From: Aurantiacibacter arachoides
GTDB lineage: Bacteria; Pseudomonadota; Alphaproteobacteria; Sphingomonadales; Sphingomonadaceae
Assembly: GCF_009827335.1 (NCBI RefSeq)
Contig: NZ_WTYH01000001.1
Coordinates: 2,108,001 to 2,172,000 of the forward strand
Length of the DNA: 64,000 nt
Direction of reading: 5' to 3'
The notes below the pieces were generated by a model. The model did no database searches. It was not told the origin of the DNA and saw only the letters and a list, made by a program, of their open reading frames with translations. Both the position numbers and the translations under genes were made by a program. Shown piece by piece: positions 16,483 to 25,424 of this stretch; positions within the stretch are counted from its first letter, which is position 1, and each line of letters begins with the position of its first letter.

Positions 16483-17628
16483 ATGACCGGACAGTTTCAG
16501 CTTACCGATGACCAGCTTGCCATCCAGGAAATGGCGCAGCGGTTCACTGCCGACACCATCACGCCCCACGCCGGGGAGTGGGACGAAAACCACCATTTTC
16601 CCCGCGATGTGATAACCTCGACCGCTGATCTCGGCTTCGGGGCAATCTACGTCAGCGAGGCGAGCGGCGGCATCGGGCTGGGCCGGCTGGAAGCGGCGCT
16701 CATCATGGAAGCAATGGCCTATGGCTGCCCCACCACCAGCGCCTTCATCTCCATCCACAACATGGCCGCCTGGATGATCGACACCTTTGGCGGGCAGGAG
16801 CTGAAGGATCGCTTCCTGCCCGACCTCATCTCCATGAAGACGCTGGCCAGCTACTGCCTGACCGAACCCGGCAGCGGGTCGGACGCCGCTGCGCTGAAGA
16901 CGACGGCGCGGCTCGACGGCGACCATTACGTGCTCAACGGCACCAAGCAGTTCATTTCCGGTGGCGGCGTGAACGATGTCTACGTGGTTATGGTGCGCAC
17001 CGGCGACGAAAAGGCGCGCGGCATCAGTTGCGTCGTGGTCGAAAAGGGCACGCCGGGCCTCAGCTTCGGCGCGCCGGAGAAGAAGCTGGGCTGGAATGCC
17101 AGCCCGACCGCGCAGGTCATCTTCGAGGATTGCCGCGTGCCTGTCGCCAACCGCGTGGGCGCCGAGGGCGAGGGCTTCCGTTTCGCCATGGCCGGGCTCG
17201 ACGGCGGACGCATCAACATCGGCGCCTGCTCGCTGGGCGGGGCGCAACGCTGCCTCGACGAGGCGGTAGCCTACACCAAGGATCGCCAGCAGTTCGGCCA
17301 CCCCATCGCCGATTTCCAGAACACCCAGTTCATGCTGGCCGACATGGCCACCGATCTGGAGGCCGCGCGCGCCCTGCTTTATCTCGCCGCCGCCAAGGTG
17401 ACCGAGAACGCGCCGGACAAGAGCCGTTTTTCCGCCATGGCCAAGCGCCTCGCCACCGATAACGGCAGCAAGATCGTGAACGACGCGCTGCAGCTTTTCG
17501 GCGGCTATGGCTACCTGCGCGATTATCCGATCGAACGCTTCTGGCGCGACCTGCGCGTCCATTCCATCCTCGAAGGCACGAACCAGGTCATGCGGATGAT
17601 CGTGGGAAGGGACCTGCTGCGGCAATGA
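16483..17628 (+). CDS. Acyl-CoA dehydrogenase, isobutyryl-CoA type
   Basis: A 381-residue FAD enzyme removing hydrogens from C2-C3 of an acyl-CoA. The FAD/substrate motifs YCLTEPGSGSDAAALKTTA (near residue 120) and RDYPIERFWRDLRVHSILEGT (near the C terminus) are those of acyl-CoA dehydrogenases. The catalytic glutamate is in the HSILEGTNQ segment as in short/branched-chain enzymes. High similarity to ACAD8-like isobutyryl-CoA dehydrogenase and overlap (ATGA) with a 3-hydroxyisobutyryl-CoA hydrolase gene place it in valine degradation. ATG 16483 lies 9 nt after AGGAGG; ATG 16477 is too close to it. Confidence 0.88.
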   Translation: MTGQFQLTDDQLAIQEMAQRFTADTITPHAGEWDENHHFPRDVITSTADLGFGAIYVSEASGGIGLGRLEAALIMEAMAYGCPTTSAFISIHNMAAWMIDTFGGQELKDRFLPDLISMKTLASYCLTEPGSGSDAAALKTTARLDGDHYVLNGTKQFISGGGVNDVYVVMVRTGDEKARGISCVVVEKGTPGLSFGAPEKKLGWNASPTAQVIFEDCRVPVANRVGAEGEGFRFAMAGLDGGRINIGACSLGGAQRCLDEAVAYTKDRQQFGHPIADFQNTQFMLADMATDLEAARALLYLAAAKVTENAPDKSRFSAMAKRLATDNGSKIVNDALQLFGGYGYLRDYPIERFWRDLRVHSILEGTNQVMRMIVGRDLLRQ

Positions 17629-18674
17629 CCACCGACCTCAACACCCATACACACGGCGCCATCGGCCATATCAGTCTCAATCGACCCAAGGCATTGCACG
17701 CGCTGACGCAAGGCATGTGCGAGGCCATGGCCGAGGCGCTGCTCGGGTGGCGCGGGGACGATGCTGTCACCGCGGTCCTGCTCGACCATGCGGAGGGCCG
17801 TGGTTTCTGCGCCGGGGGCGACGTGCAACTGGTGCGAACGTCCGCGCTGGAGGATGGCGGGGCCGCGGGCCGCGCATTCTTCCATGCCGAATACCGCCTC
17901 AATCACCTGATGTTCACCTACCCCAAGCCCATCGTCGCCTTCATGGACGGTGTGACGATGGGCGGCGGCGTCGGCATCAGCCAGCCGTGCCCCTATCGCG
18001 TAGCGACCGAGAACACGCTGTTCGCCATGCCGGAAGGCAGCATCGGCCTTTTCCCGGATGTCGGCGCCAGCTGGTATCTGCCGCGCCTTCCGGGCGCCAC
18101 GGGCCGGTTCCTGGCGCTTACCGCCGCGCGGCTGGACGGGGCGGAGTGCCTTTGGGCCGGCCTCGCCACGCACTACATCCGCAGCGAGGACCTGGCGGAG
18201 GTCAAGGCCTGCCTTGCCGTAGGTGATCCAGTGGAGGAGACGCTGGAGCGTTTCTCCTCCCCCGCCCCGGAGGCGCGCATCGCCGGCAATGTCGAGCGGA
18301 TCGACCGGTTATTCGGCCACGACACGCTGGAAGGCATCATCGCCGCGCTGGAGGCTGACGACAGCGAGTGGGCGGCCAAGGAACTGAAGGCCGTGCGAGC
18401 CAAGTGCCCAATGACCGGCAAGGTCGCGCTGCGGCAGTTCACCGAGAACGCGTCGTGCGAGGATTTCGCCGCCAACATGGCGATGGAATATCGCGTGGCC
18501 AGCCGGATGATGTTGCGCCCCGATTTCGCCGAGGGTGTGCGCGCGCTGCTGATCGACAAGACCGGCGATCCGCAATGGAACCCGGCAACGCCGGAAGAGG
18601 TCATGCCTGAAATGGTCGACGCGGTGTTTGCGCCCATGCCGCAAGGCGAGGAGTGGACGCCCTTCCCCGCCTGA
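17625..18674 (+). CDS. 3-hydroxyisobutyryl-CoA hydrolase (enoyl-CoA hydratase/isomerase family)
   Basis: A 349-residue crotonase-fold protein. GRGFCAGGDVQLVRTS supplies the oxyanion-hole glycines, and GGGVGISQPCPYRVATENT and MPEGSIGLFPDVGASWYLPRLPG are characteristic of HIBYL-CoA hydrolases, which are longer than simple enoyl-CoA hydratases. It releases 3-hydroxyisobutyrate from its CoA ester in valine catabolism. ATG 17625 overlaps the acyl-CoA dehydrogenase stop (ATGA). The next valine genes (mmsA, mmsB) are not adjacent. Confidence 0.9.
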   Translation: MTTDLNTHTHGAIGHISLNRPKALHALTQGMCEAMAEALLGWRGDDAVTAVLLDHAEGRGFCAGGDVQLVRTSALEDGGAAGRAFFHAEYRLNHLMFTYPKPIVAFMDGVTMGGGVGISQPCPYRVATENTLFAMPEGSIGLFPDVGASWYLPRLPGATGRFLALTAARLDGAECLWAGLATHYIRSEDLAEVKACLAVGDPVEETLERFSSPAPEARIAGNVERIDRLFGHDTLEGIIAALEADDSEWAAKELKAVRAKCPMTGKVALRQFTENASCEDFAANMAMEYRVASRMMLRPDFAEGVRALLIDKTGDPQWNPATPEEVMPEMVDAVFAPMPQGEEWTPFPA

Positions 18675-18688
18675 CGGCCGGCCGCGCC

Positions 18689-20011
18689 TTACGTTCGCGG
18701 CCAGGGCCCGGTGATCGCCAGCGTCATCGCCGGGCTGTACACGTTCAGGAACATCGTGCGCCCGTCGGGCGAGAAACAGGCGCCCGCCGTCTCGCTCTGG
18801 ACCCGGACATGGCCAAAGGCATAGGCTTCGCCCGCCGGGGTAATGCCGCGCAGGTAGTTGTCGACGGTGTCGCCATACTGGTCCTCGCACACCATCAGGT
18901 CGCCAAAGGGCGTGACGCACAGGTTGTCGCCAAAGCTGTATTCGGCAAGCGCCGGGCTTTCGTAGAACAGGTCGAGAATGTCGCCTGCGTGGATATTCGG
19001 CTTGAGGCGGAAGATCTGCCCCTGCTCCGCCGCGCCGCCGCTGGTGGCGGTGAAGAATAGCTCGCCCTCGCCCATCCAGATGCCCTCGCCGCGGGCGAAT
19101 ACCGCCGCGCCAGCCGCCGCACCGCGCGTGCGCAGGTCGTCATCGGGCGCTTGCGGGTTGTCGAGCGTGATCCAGCTGCCGCGCACCGGCTGCCCCACCG
19201 CCAGCGCAGGGGTGCCGACGTTGCGGGTGTCGCGGATACCGTCGAGCACCAGCGCCTGCAGCGTGCCGCCCCGCTCCAGCCGGCCCGGATAGGTCGGCAG
19301 GAAGCGATAGAGCAGCGAATCCGGCCGGTCCTCGGTCATGTAGACGATGCCCGTTGCGGGATCGACGCAGGCGGCCTCGCGCTGGAAGCGGCCCATCGCG
19401 GTCAGCGGCAGGGGGTCGACGAGCCCGCCGGCATCGGCAGGCACTTCGAAGATATACCCGTGATCGCGATTGATGCGCCCGTCCGCGCGCGCGGTGTTCT
19501 CCTCGCACGTCAGCCAGCTGTTCCACGGGGTGATGCCGCCCGCGCAGTTGCGGATCGTGCCGGCAAGGCTGCGATATTCGCGCTTCTTCTCCAGCGTGGC
19601 GGCGTCGAGCACGAGGGTGGTGGTGCCGCCCGGCAGCGGGATCAGGCTGCGCGCAACGGTATCGTAGGCACGGCCAGCCACGCCGCCGCCGTCCTGCCCC
19701 GGGCTGAGCTCGTGGTTGCGCACCAGCGCGATCTCGCCGTTGCCGAGGTCGAAGCAACCCATGCCGTCCGCCCGATCGGGCACGGCATAGCCATCGTCCA
19801 TCGCGTCACCCAGACGGGAGACGACGCGGTAGGAAAAGCCCTGCGGCAGATCGAGCACGCCCGCCGGATCGGGCACCAGCGCGCCAAACCGCTCACCCGG
19901 CGCCAGAGCGGCTCCGGCCATCCTTGCACCCGAGGTGGTGCATGCGCCCACCAGCAGGCCGGCAAAGGCGGTTCCGGTGACGGCGATGAAACGGCGGCGA
20001 TCGGTGTGCAT
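18689..20011 (-). CDS. PhoX-like (DUF839) Tat-exported protein
   Basis: A 440-residue protein of the PhoX beta-propeller family. It starts with a Tat-like signal (DRRRFIAVTGTAFAGLLVGAC) that also contains a lipobox, so it may be an exported lipoprotein. PhoX-type features are GFSYRVVSRLGDAMDDG, LVRNHELSPGQ, GGITPWNSWLTCEEN near residue 155 (metal-binding glutamates), FQREAACVDPATGIVYMTEDR, and the late LCVTPFGDLMVCEDQYGD. PhoX proteins are Ca/Fe-dependent alkaline phosphatases, but many DUF839 members are uncharacterised, so phosphatase activity is inferred. It is divergent from the bd oxidase operon. Confidence 0.8.
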   Translation of the reverse strand: MHTDRRRFIAVTGTAFAGLLVGACTTSGARMAGAALAPGERFGALVPDPAGVLDLPQGFSYRVVSRLGDAMDDGYAVPDRADGMGCFDLGNGEIALVRNHELSPGQDGGGVAGRAYDTVARSLIPLPGGTTTLVLDAATLEKKREYRSLAGTIRNCAGGITPWNSWLTCEENTARADGRINRDHGYIFEVPADAGGLVDPLPLTAMGRFQREAACVDPATGIVYMTEDRPDSLLYRFLPTYPGRLERGGTLQALVLDGIRDTRNVGTPALAVGQPVRGSWITLDNPQAPDDDLRTRGAAAGAAVFARGEGIWMGEGELFFTATSGGAAEQGQIFRLKPNIHAGDILDLFYESPALAEYSFGDNLCVTPFGDLMVCEDQYGDTVDNYLRGITPAGEAYAFGHVRVQSETAGACFSPDGRTMFLNVYSPAMTLAITGPWPRT

Positions 20012-20186
20012 GGCAGGGCGACCTTCTGACTGGTGGCGATTGGGGGACCGCGCAGACCCCTAGCCGATCAGGCCTCCCGGCTCTAGCGCGACTTGCCCTG
20101 GTGCCGCGCACAGCGCTGGGCTTGCCCTGCAAAAGGGTCTAACACGGTTTTCATGTCCGATACGGCAACCCGGCGGAACGCAGCCC

Positions 20187-21641
20187 ATGTTTGACCAACT
20201 CGACGCGATCCTGCTGGCGCGCATCCAGTTCGCCTTTACCGTCAGCTTTCATTTCATCTTCCCGTCGTTTTCCATCGGGCTGGCAAGTTATCTCGCGGTG
20301 CTGGAAGGGCTGTGGCTGAAGACCGGCAAGGCATTGTATCTCGACCTGTTCAAGTACTGGCTGAAGATCTTCGCCATCGCCTTTGCCATGGGCGTCGTCT
20401 CGGGCATCGTGATGAGCTACCAGTTCGGCACCAACTGGTCGGTCTTCAGCGACCGGGCCGGGCCGGTAATCGGACCGCTGATGGCCTACGAGGTGCTGAC
20501 CGCCTTCTTCCTGGAGGCGGGATTTCTCGGTGTCATGCTGTTCGGCATGAACCGCGTGGGCAAGCGCCTGCATTTCGCCGCTACCTGCATGGTGGCGCTC
20601 GGCACGCTGATCTCGGCGACGTGGATCCTGTCGGTCAACAGCTGGATGCACACGCCCACCGGGTTCGAGATGGGCGCCAACGGCCAGTTCCTTCCCGGCC
20701 CGAGCTGGTGGGCCATCGTGTTCAACCCCAGCTTCCCCTACCGCCTGATGCACACCGTCACCGCATCCTACCTGACGGTGGCCTTCGTGGTCGGCGGCGT
20801 GGCTGCGTGGCACCTGCTGCGCGATTCCGGCAATGCCCATGCGCGCAAGATGTTCTCCATGGCCATGTGGATGGCCACGCTGGTGGCGCCCCTGCAGATC
20901 GCGCTGGGCGATGCCCACGGGCTCAACACGCTGGAACACCAGCCGCAAAAGGTCATGGCGATGGAAGGCCATTTCCAGAGCCACCCCGACGGCGCGCCGC
21001 TGATCCTTTTCGGCATCCCCAACAGCGCGGAAAAGCGGGTGGATTACGCGGTGGAGATACCCAACCTCTCCTCGCTGATCCTCAAGCACGATCTCAACGC
21101 CCCGCTCGCCGGGCTGGACACCATCCCCGACGAGGACGAGCCGCCCGTGGGCATCGTCTTCTGGTCGTTCAGGGTTATGGTGGGGATCGGCTTTGCCATG
21201 CTGGGGCTGGGCATCTGGAGCCTGTTCGCGCGCTGGCGCGGCCGGCTTTATGACTGGCGCTGGCTGCACCGAGCCGCGCTGGTCATGGGGCCGTCGGGCT
21301 TCGTGGCAGTGATTGCGGGCTGGATCACCACGGAGGTCGGGCGCCAGCCGTTCGTCATCTACAACCTGCTGCGCACCGCCGATGCCGCCAGCCCGCTCGA
21401 TGCGCCGGCGGTGGCCGCCTCCCTCATCGCCTTCGTGATCGTCTACTTCGCGGTCTTCGGCGCGGGCGTGTGGTATATCCTGCACCTGATGCACAAGCCG
21501 CCGCACACCGGGGAGAAGGGCGTCAAGCGCGGCGAGCCCGGCCCCATCCGCACCGCCGGCATCACCCCGGGGCCGACGCAGAACCCCGGCGATCCCGATG
21601 CTTTGCCGCGCAGCAGCGAGGAGGCGACCGATGGCCGTTGA
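20187..21641 (+). CDS. cydA: Cytochrome bd-type quinol oxidase subunit I, CIO subtype
   Basis: A 484-residue membrane protein that oxidises quinol and carries the haems of a bd oxidase. ARIQFAFTVSFHFIFPSFSIGLA contains the haem histidine of TM1. GTNWSVFSDRAGPVIGPLMAYEV, FFLEAGFLGVMLFGMNRV and SVNSWMHTPTGFEM are conserved, and GRQPFVIYNLLRTADA marks the C-terminal region. The quinol-binding loop is short, as in cyanide-insensitive CioA types that generally lack haem d absorption. It acts in the inner membrane and supports respiration under low oxygen or inhibitor stress. The operon continues with cydB and a DUF2474 mini-protein; it overlaps cydB by 11 nt. Confidence 0.94.
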   Translation: MFDQLDAILLARIQFAFTVSFHFIFPSFSIGLASYLAVLEGLWLKTGKALYLDLFKYWLKIFAIAFAMGVVSGIVMSYQFGTNWSVFSDRAGPVIGPLMAYEVLTAFFLEAGFLGVMLFGMNRVGKRLHFAATCMVALGTLISATWILSVNSWMHTPTGFEMGANGQFLPGPSWWAIVFNPSFPYRLMHTVTASYLTVAFVVGGVAAWHLLRDSGNAHARKMFSMAMWMATLVAPLQIALGDAHGLNTLEHQPQKVMAMEGHFQSHPDGAPLILFGIPNSAEKRVDYAVEIPNLSSLILKHDLNAPLAGLDTIPDEDEPPVGIVFWSFRVMVGIGFAMLGLGIWSLFARWRGRLYDWRWLHRAALVMGPSGFVAVIAGWITTEVGRQPFVIYNLLRTADAASPLDAPAVAASLIAFVIVYFAVFGAGVWYILHLMHKPPHTGEKGVKRGEPGPIRTAGITPGPTQNPGDPDALPRSSEEATDGR

Positions 21642-22638
21642 CGTTGACCTGACGACCATCTGGGCCTTCATCATCGCCTTTGCCGTGTTCGCCTACGTGG
21701 TGATGGACGGATTCGACCTTGGCATCGGCATCCTCTTTCCATTCCTGGAGGTGGGGACCGAGCGCGACCGGGCGATGAACTCCATCGCGCCGGTATGGGA
21801 CGGGAACGAGACCTGGCTGGTGCTGGGCGGCGGCGGCCTGTTCGCCGCCTTTCCGCTGGCCTACGCGGTCATCCTGCCGGCGACCTACCCGCTCATCATA
21901 GCCATGCTGCTGGGGCTGGTCTTTCGCGGCGTGGCCTTTGAATACCGCTGGCGCGATCCGCGCCATCGCCGATTGTGGGACTGGGCCTTTACCGGCGGCT
22001 CGCTGGTTGCCGCCACCGCGCAGGGGATGACGCTGGGTGCGCTGTTGCAGGGGATCACGGTGGTGGACCGTGCCTATGCCGGTAGCTGGTTCGACTGGCT
22101 GACGCCCTACACCCTGCTGACGGGGCTGGGCACCGCGGCGGGCTACGCCCTGCTGGGCGGCACTTGGCTGGTGTGGAAGCTGGACGGCGCGTACCAGGCG
22201 CACGCGCGCCGGCTCGCCCGCCTGGCCGCCTGGGCGACGCTGATGCTGATGGGGGCCGTCAGCCTGTATAACCTGCTGCTCAACGCCGAATACGCCAGCC
22301 GCTGGCTCACCACGCCGGAAATCTGGTTTGCCGCCCCGGTGCCGATCCTGACCGGCCTCGTCGCGCTGGCGCTGCTGCGGGCGCTGGCGGTGGAGCGGCA
22401 CAGCAAGCCGTTCTGGCTCTCCATCGCGCTGTTCTTCCTCGGCATGGCGGGTCTCGGCGTCACAATGTGGCCCTACGTGGTGCCGCCCTCCATCACCATC
22501 TGGGACGCCGCCGCGCCGGAACGCAGCCAGTGGTTCATGCTGATCGGCGTCGCCATCACCATGCCGCTGATCCTCGCCTACACCGTCTGGGCCTATTGGG
22601 TGTTCCGCGGCAAGGTGGGCGACGAGGGGTATCATTGA
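21631..22638 (+). CDS. cydB: Cytochrome bd-type quinol oxidase subunit II
   Basis: A 335-residue polytopic membrane protein, partner of CydA. It has the family opening AYVVMDGFDLGIGILFPF and APVWDGNETWLVLGGGGLFAAFP near residue 50, then eight or nine hydrophobic helices. GAGGAG precedes ATG 21631, within the end of cydA. Its stop TGA (22636-22638) shares a base with the ATG of the following mini-gene. Confidence 0.94.
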   Translation: MAVDVDLTTIWAFIIAFAVFAYVVMDGFDLGIGILFPFLEVGTERDRAMNSIAPVWDGNETWLVLGGGGLFAAFPLAYAVILPATYPLIIAMLLGLVFRGVAFEYRWRDPRHRRLWDWAFTGGSLVAATAQGMTLGALLQGITVVDRAYAGSWFDWLTPYTLLTGLGTAAGYALLGGTWLVWKLDGAYQAHARRLARLAAWATLMLMGAVSLYNLLLNAEYASRWLTTPEIWFAAPVPILTGLVALALLRALAVERHSKPFWLSIALFFLGMAGLGVTMWPYVVPPSITIWDAAAPERSQWFMLIGVAITMPLILAYTVWAYWVFRGKVGDEGYH

Positions 22639-22757
22639 TGCCCGAAGCCGGCGATCGCCCGCTGTGGCAGCGGCTCGGCTGGATGGCGCTGATCTGGGCG
22701 GCGAGCGTGCTGACGCTGGGGGCCGTGGGCCTGCTGCTGCGTGCGCTGCTGGCCTGA
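22638..22757 (+). CDS. DUF2474 mini-protein, accessory to bd oxidase
   Basis: A 39-residue, single-helix membrane protein. It starts with MPEAGDRPLWQRLGWMALIW and continues with one hydrophobic helix. The LWQRLGWM-(I/L)W pattern is that of DUF2474 proteins, found after cydB in CIO-type operons, where they correspond in position to CydX-type assembly or stability subunits. Start and stop are set by the TGATG overlap with cydB. Role in oxidase assembly is inferred from location and family. Confidence 0.85.
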   Translation: MPEAGDRPLWQRLGWMALIWAASVLTLGAVGLLLRALLA

Positions 22758-22767
22758 GAGGAAACCG

Positions 22768-23937
22768 CTAGACCGGCAGGCCAACGTAGTTTTCGGCAAT
22801 GGCCGTCTGCATGGCACGACTGCTGGCGATGTAATCGAGCTCGGCGACCTGCATGGCACGCTCGAACGGGCCGTCCTCGGGAAAGCGGTGCATGAGGCGG
22901 GTAAGCGACCAGCTGAAGCGCTCCGCCTTCCACACGCGGGCCAGCGCACGGTCCGAATAGCCGGGGATCGCGTCGTTGTCCGCCCGGCGGAAGAAGGCGG
23001 TGAGCGCATCGGCGGCGTAGTAAACGTCCGATGCGGCCAGGTTCAGTCCCTTGGCGCCGGTGGGCGGCACGATGTGCGCGGCATCGCCCGCCAGCAGCAG
23101 GCTGCCGTGGCGCATGGGCGCAAAGACAAAGCTTCGGAGCGGCGCGATGCTCTTTTCGATACTGGGACCGCGCACCATGTGCGCCGCCGCCTCGGGGCCC
23201 AGGCGCACGGCGAGCTCGTCCCACAGGCGATCGTCGCTCCACTCGTCCACCCGGTCGGTCAGCGGCACGTCGACGTAATACCGGCTGCGCGTGTCAGAGC
23301 GCATGGAGGCGAGCGCGAAGCCGCGTTCGTGGTTGGCGTAGATCAGCTCGTGATTGCACGGCGGCACGTCGGCCAGGATGCCGAGCCAGCCGAACGGATA
23401 TTCGCGCAGGTATTCCTTGCCCACGCTGGCGGGGATCGCCCGGCGGCTGGGGCCGTGAAAACCATCGCAACCGACGATGAATCGCGCATCCACCCGGTGC
23501 AGTGCGCCATCTTTCATGTAGGTTACGAACGGCGCGTCGCCTTCCACGTCGTGCAGCGCGGTATCCGCCGCCCCGTAGACCACCTCCAGCCCACGTTCCT
23601 CGGCTGCGTCCATCAGGTCGCGCGTCAGTTCGGTCTGGCCGTAGACGACCACCTGCTTGCCGGTAAGGTCGGCGATGTCGATGCGGATCAGCCGCTCCCC
23701 GTCGGCCAGGTTGAAACCGCCGTGGGGCAGCCCTTCGGATTTCAGGCGGGCATCCAGGCCAAGCCGCTCCATCAGTGAGACGGTGATGCTTTCCAGCACG
23801 CCTGCACGAATGCGGCCGAGGATATAGTCGGGCGTCTGCCGCTCGATCACCACGCAGTCCACGCCCTCGGCGCGAAGCAGGTGGCCGAGCAGCAGGCCGG
23901 CGGGACCGGCACCGATGATGCAGACCTGTGTTTTCAT
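22768..23937 (-). CDS. pobA: 4-hydroxybenzoate 3-monooxygenase
   Basis: A 389-residue FAD hydroxylase converting 4-hydroxybenzoate to protocatechuate with NAD(P)H and oxygen in the cytosol. It begins MKTQVCIIGAGPAGLLLGHLL (FAD Rossmann motif). It has RIRAGVLESITVSLMERLGL, the DG motif IVGCDGFHGPSRRAIP, and the second FAD motif LLAGDAAHIVPPTGAKGLNLA. Length fits PobA (about 394). It is the last gene of the long minus-strand catabolic run, 34 bp behind an aldehyde dehydrogenase, which suggests a 4-hydroxybenzaldehyde to 4-hydroxybenzoate to protocatechuate segment. No PobR-type regulator is adjacent. Confidence 0.94.
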   Translation of the reverse strand: MKTQVCIIGAGPAGLLLGHLLRAEGVDCVVIERQTPDYILGRIRAGVLESITVSLMERLGLDARLKSEGLPHGGFNLADGERLIRIDIADLTGKQVVVYGQTELTRDLMDAAEERGLEVVYGAADTALHDVEGDAPFVTYMKDGALHRVDARFIVGCDGFHGPSRRAIPASVGKEYLREYPFGWLGILADVPPCNHELIYANHERGFALASMRSDTRSRYYVDVPLTDRVDEWSDDRLWDELAVRLGPEAAAHMVRGPSIEKSIAPLRSFVFAPMRHGSLLLAGDAAHIVPPTGAKGLNLAASDVYYAADALTAFFRRADNDAIPGYSDRALARVWKAERFSWSLTRLMHRFPEDGPFERAMQVAELDYIASSRAMQTAIAENYVGLPV

Positions 23938-23971
23938 GCGATGGGCGCGCTCGTCAGATGGGCCAAGGTCG

Positions 23972-25375
23972 TCAAATGGGATAGTGGCCGGGTTCGGTCT
24001 CGATGGTGACCCAGCGCAGCTCGGTAAAGGCATCGATGCCGGCCTTGCCGCCGAACCTGCCATAGCCCGAAGCCTTCATGCCGCCGAAGGGCATCTGCGG
24101 TTCGTCGCTGACGGTGCTGGCGTTGACGTGGCAGATGCCCGCCTGGATCTGCCTCGCCACCCTCAGCCCGCGCGCCGTATCGCGGGTGAAGACAGCGGAC
24201 GACAGGCCATATTCGGTATCATTCGCCAGTTCGATTGCATGCGCCTCGTCCCGTGCGCGGGCGATGCCCACGACGGGGCCGAAGCTTTCGTCGCGGAACA
24301 GGCGCATCGCGGGCGTAACCTTGTCCACCAGGTGCGCGGGCATGACCACGTTCATGCTGGTGTCGCCGCCCACCAGCAGTTCGGCGCCCTGCGACACCGC
24401 GTCCTCGACCAGTTCGAGGCAGTGGTCCACGGTCTTGCGATCGACCACGGCGCCCAGCGGGGTGTTGCCCGCGGTCGGATCGCCGGCGGGCATGGTCCTG
24501 ACCTTGGCAGCGAACTTCTGCGCGAATTCGTCAGCCACGCTTTCGACCACGATGATGCGTTCGGTCGACATGCAGATCTGGCCCTGGTTCATGTAGGCGC
24601 CAAAGGCCGCAGCCTTGACGGCCTCGTCGAGGTCGGCATCTTCCAGTACGATCATCGGCGCCTTGCCGCCGAGTTCGAGCAGCACGGGCTTCAGGTGTTC
24701 GGCAGCGCGTTTGGCGATGATCTTGCCCACGGCGGTGGAGCCGGTGAAGTTGATGCGGCGCACCTGCGGCGCATCGATCAACGCGCCGACGACCTCGCCC
24801 GCATCCTCTGGCGCGTTGGTGACGATGGAGACCGTGCCTTCGGGGAAGCCGGCTTCGGCAAAGGCTTCGATGATCAGCGAATGCGTGCGCGGGCATTGCT
24901 CGCTGGCCTTCAGGATCACCGCGTTGCCGCAGGCGAGCGGCACGGCGATGGCGCGCACGCCGAGGATGATCGGCGCGTTCCACGGGGCGATGCCGAGCAG
25001 CACGCCGACGGGTTCGCGCAGGGCCATGGCGATGGTGCCGTGATGGTCGGACGGGATGATCTCGCCCGAAATCTGCGTGGTCAGCGCCGCCGCCTCGCGC
25101 ACCATGCCGGCGGCAAGGCCCAGGTTGAACATGGCCCAGCCCGCCGTCGCGCCAATTTCCCCCATCATGGCGGCGACGAAATCGTCCTTCTTCGCCATCA
25201 ACGCGTCGGCGGCCTTCGTCAGCACGGCGCGCCGGGCGTTGGGGCCCATCTGCGACCATGCGGCAAACCCGGCCTGCGCCTTTTCGGCAATGGCCGGCAC
25301 GTCGCCTGCCTTCATCGCGTGGGCGGAGGAGGCGACATCGCCGGTTACCGGGTTCTTGCGTTCGAACTGTTGCAT
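23972..25375 (-). CDS. NAD(P)-dependent aromatic aldehyde dehydrogenase (vanillin/salicylaldehyde type)
   Basis: A 467-residue ALDH-superfamily enzyme. VGVLLGIAPWNAPIILGVRAIA and the glycine motif FTGSTAVGKIIAKRAAEHL bind NAD. LLELGGKAPMIVLEDADLDE holds the catalytic glutamate, and NQGQICMSTERIIV contains the nucleophilic cysteine. The opening and GLSSAVFTRD are those of the vanillin/salicylaldehyde/benzaldehyde dehydrogenase group. Its product would feed PobA immediately downstream (34 bp). Separated by 49 bp from the upstream hydrolase, it may share the same long transcript. Confidence 0.87.
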   Translation of the reverse strand: MQQFERKNPVTGDVASSAHAMKAGDVPAIAEKAQAGFAAWSQMGPNARRAVLTKAADALMAKKDDFVAAMMGEIGATAGWAMFNLGLAAGMVREAAALTTQISGEIIPSDHHGTIAMALREPVGVLLGIAPWNAPIILGVRAIAVPLACGNAVILKASEQCPRTHSLIIEAFAEAGFPEGTVSIVTNAPEDAGEVVGALIDAPQVRRINFTGSTAVGKIIAKRAAEHLKPVLLELGGKAPMIVLEDADLDEAVKAAAFGAYMNQGQICMSTERIIVVESVADEFAQKFAAKVRTMPAGDPTAGNTPLGAVVDRKTVDHCLELVEDAVSQGAELLVGGDTSMNVVMPAHLVDKVTPAMRLFRDESFGPVVGIARARDEAHAIELANDTEYGLSSAVFTRDTARGLRVARQIQAGICHVNASTVSDEPQMPFGGMKASGYGRFGGKAGIDAFTELRWVTIETEPGHYPI

Positions 25376-25424
25376 TGTCGTTGTCCTGCCTCTCGCGCCG
25401 CTGGGGCGATTCGTTGACTTGGTC

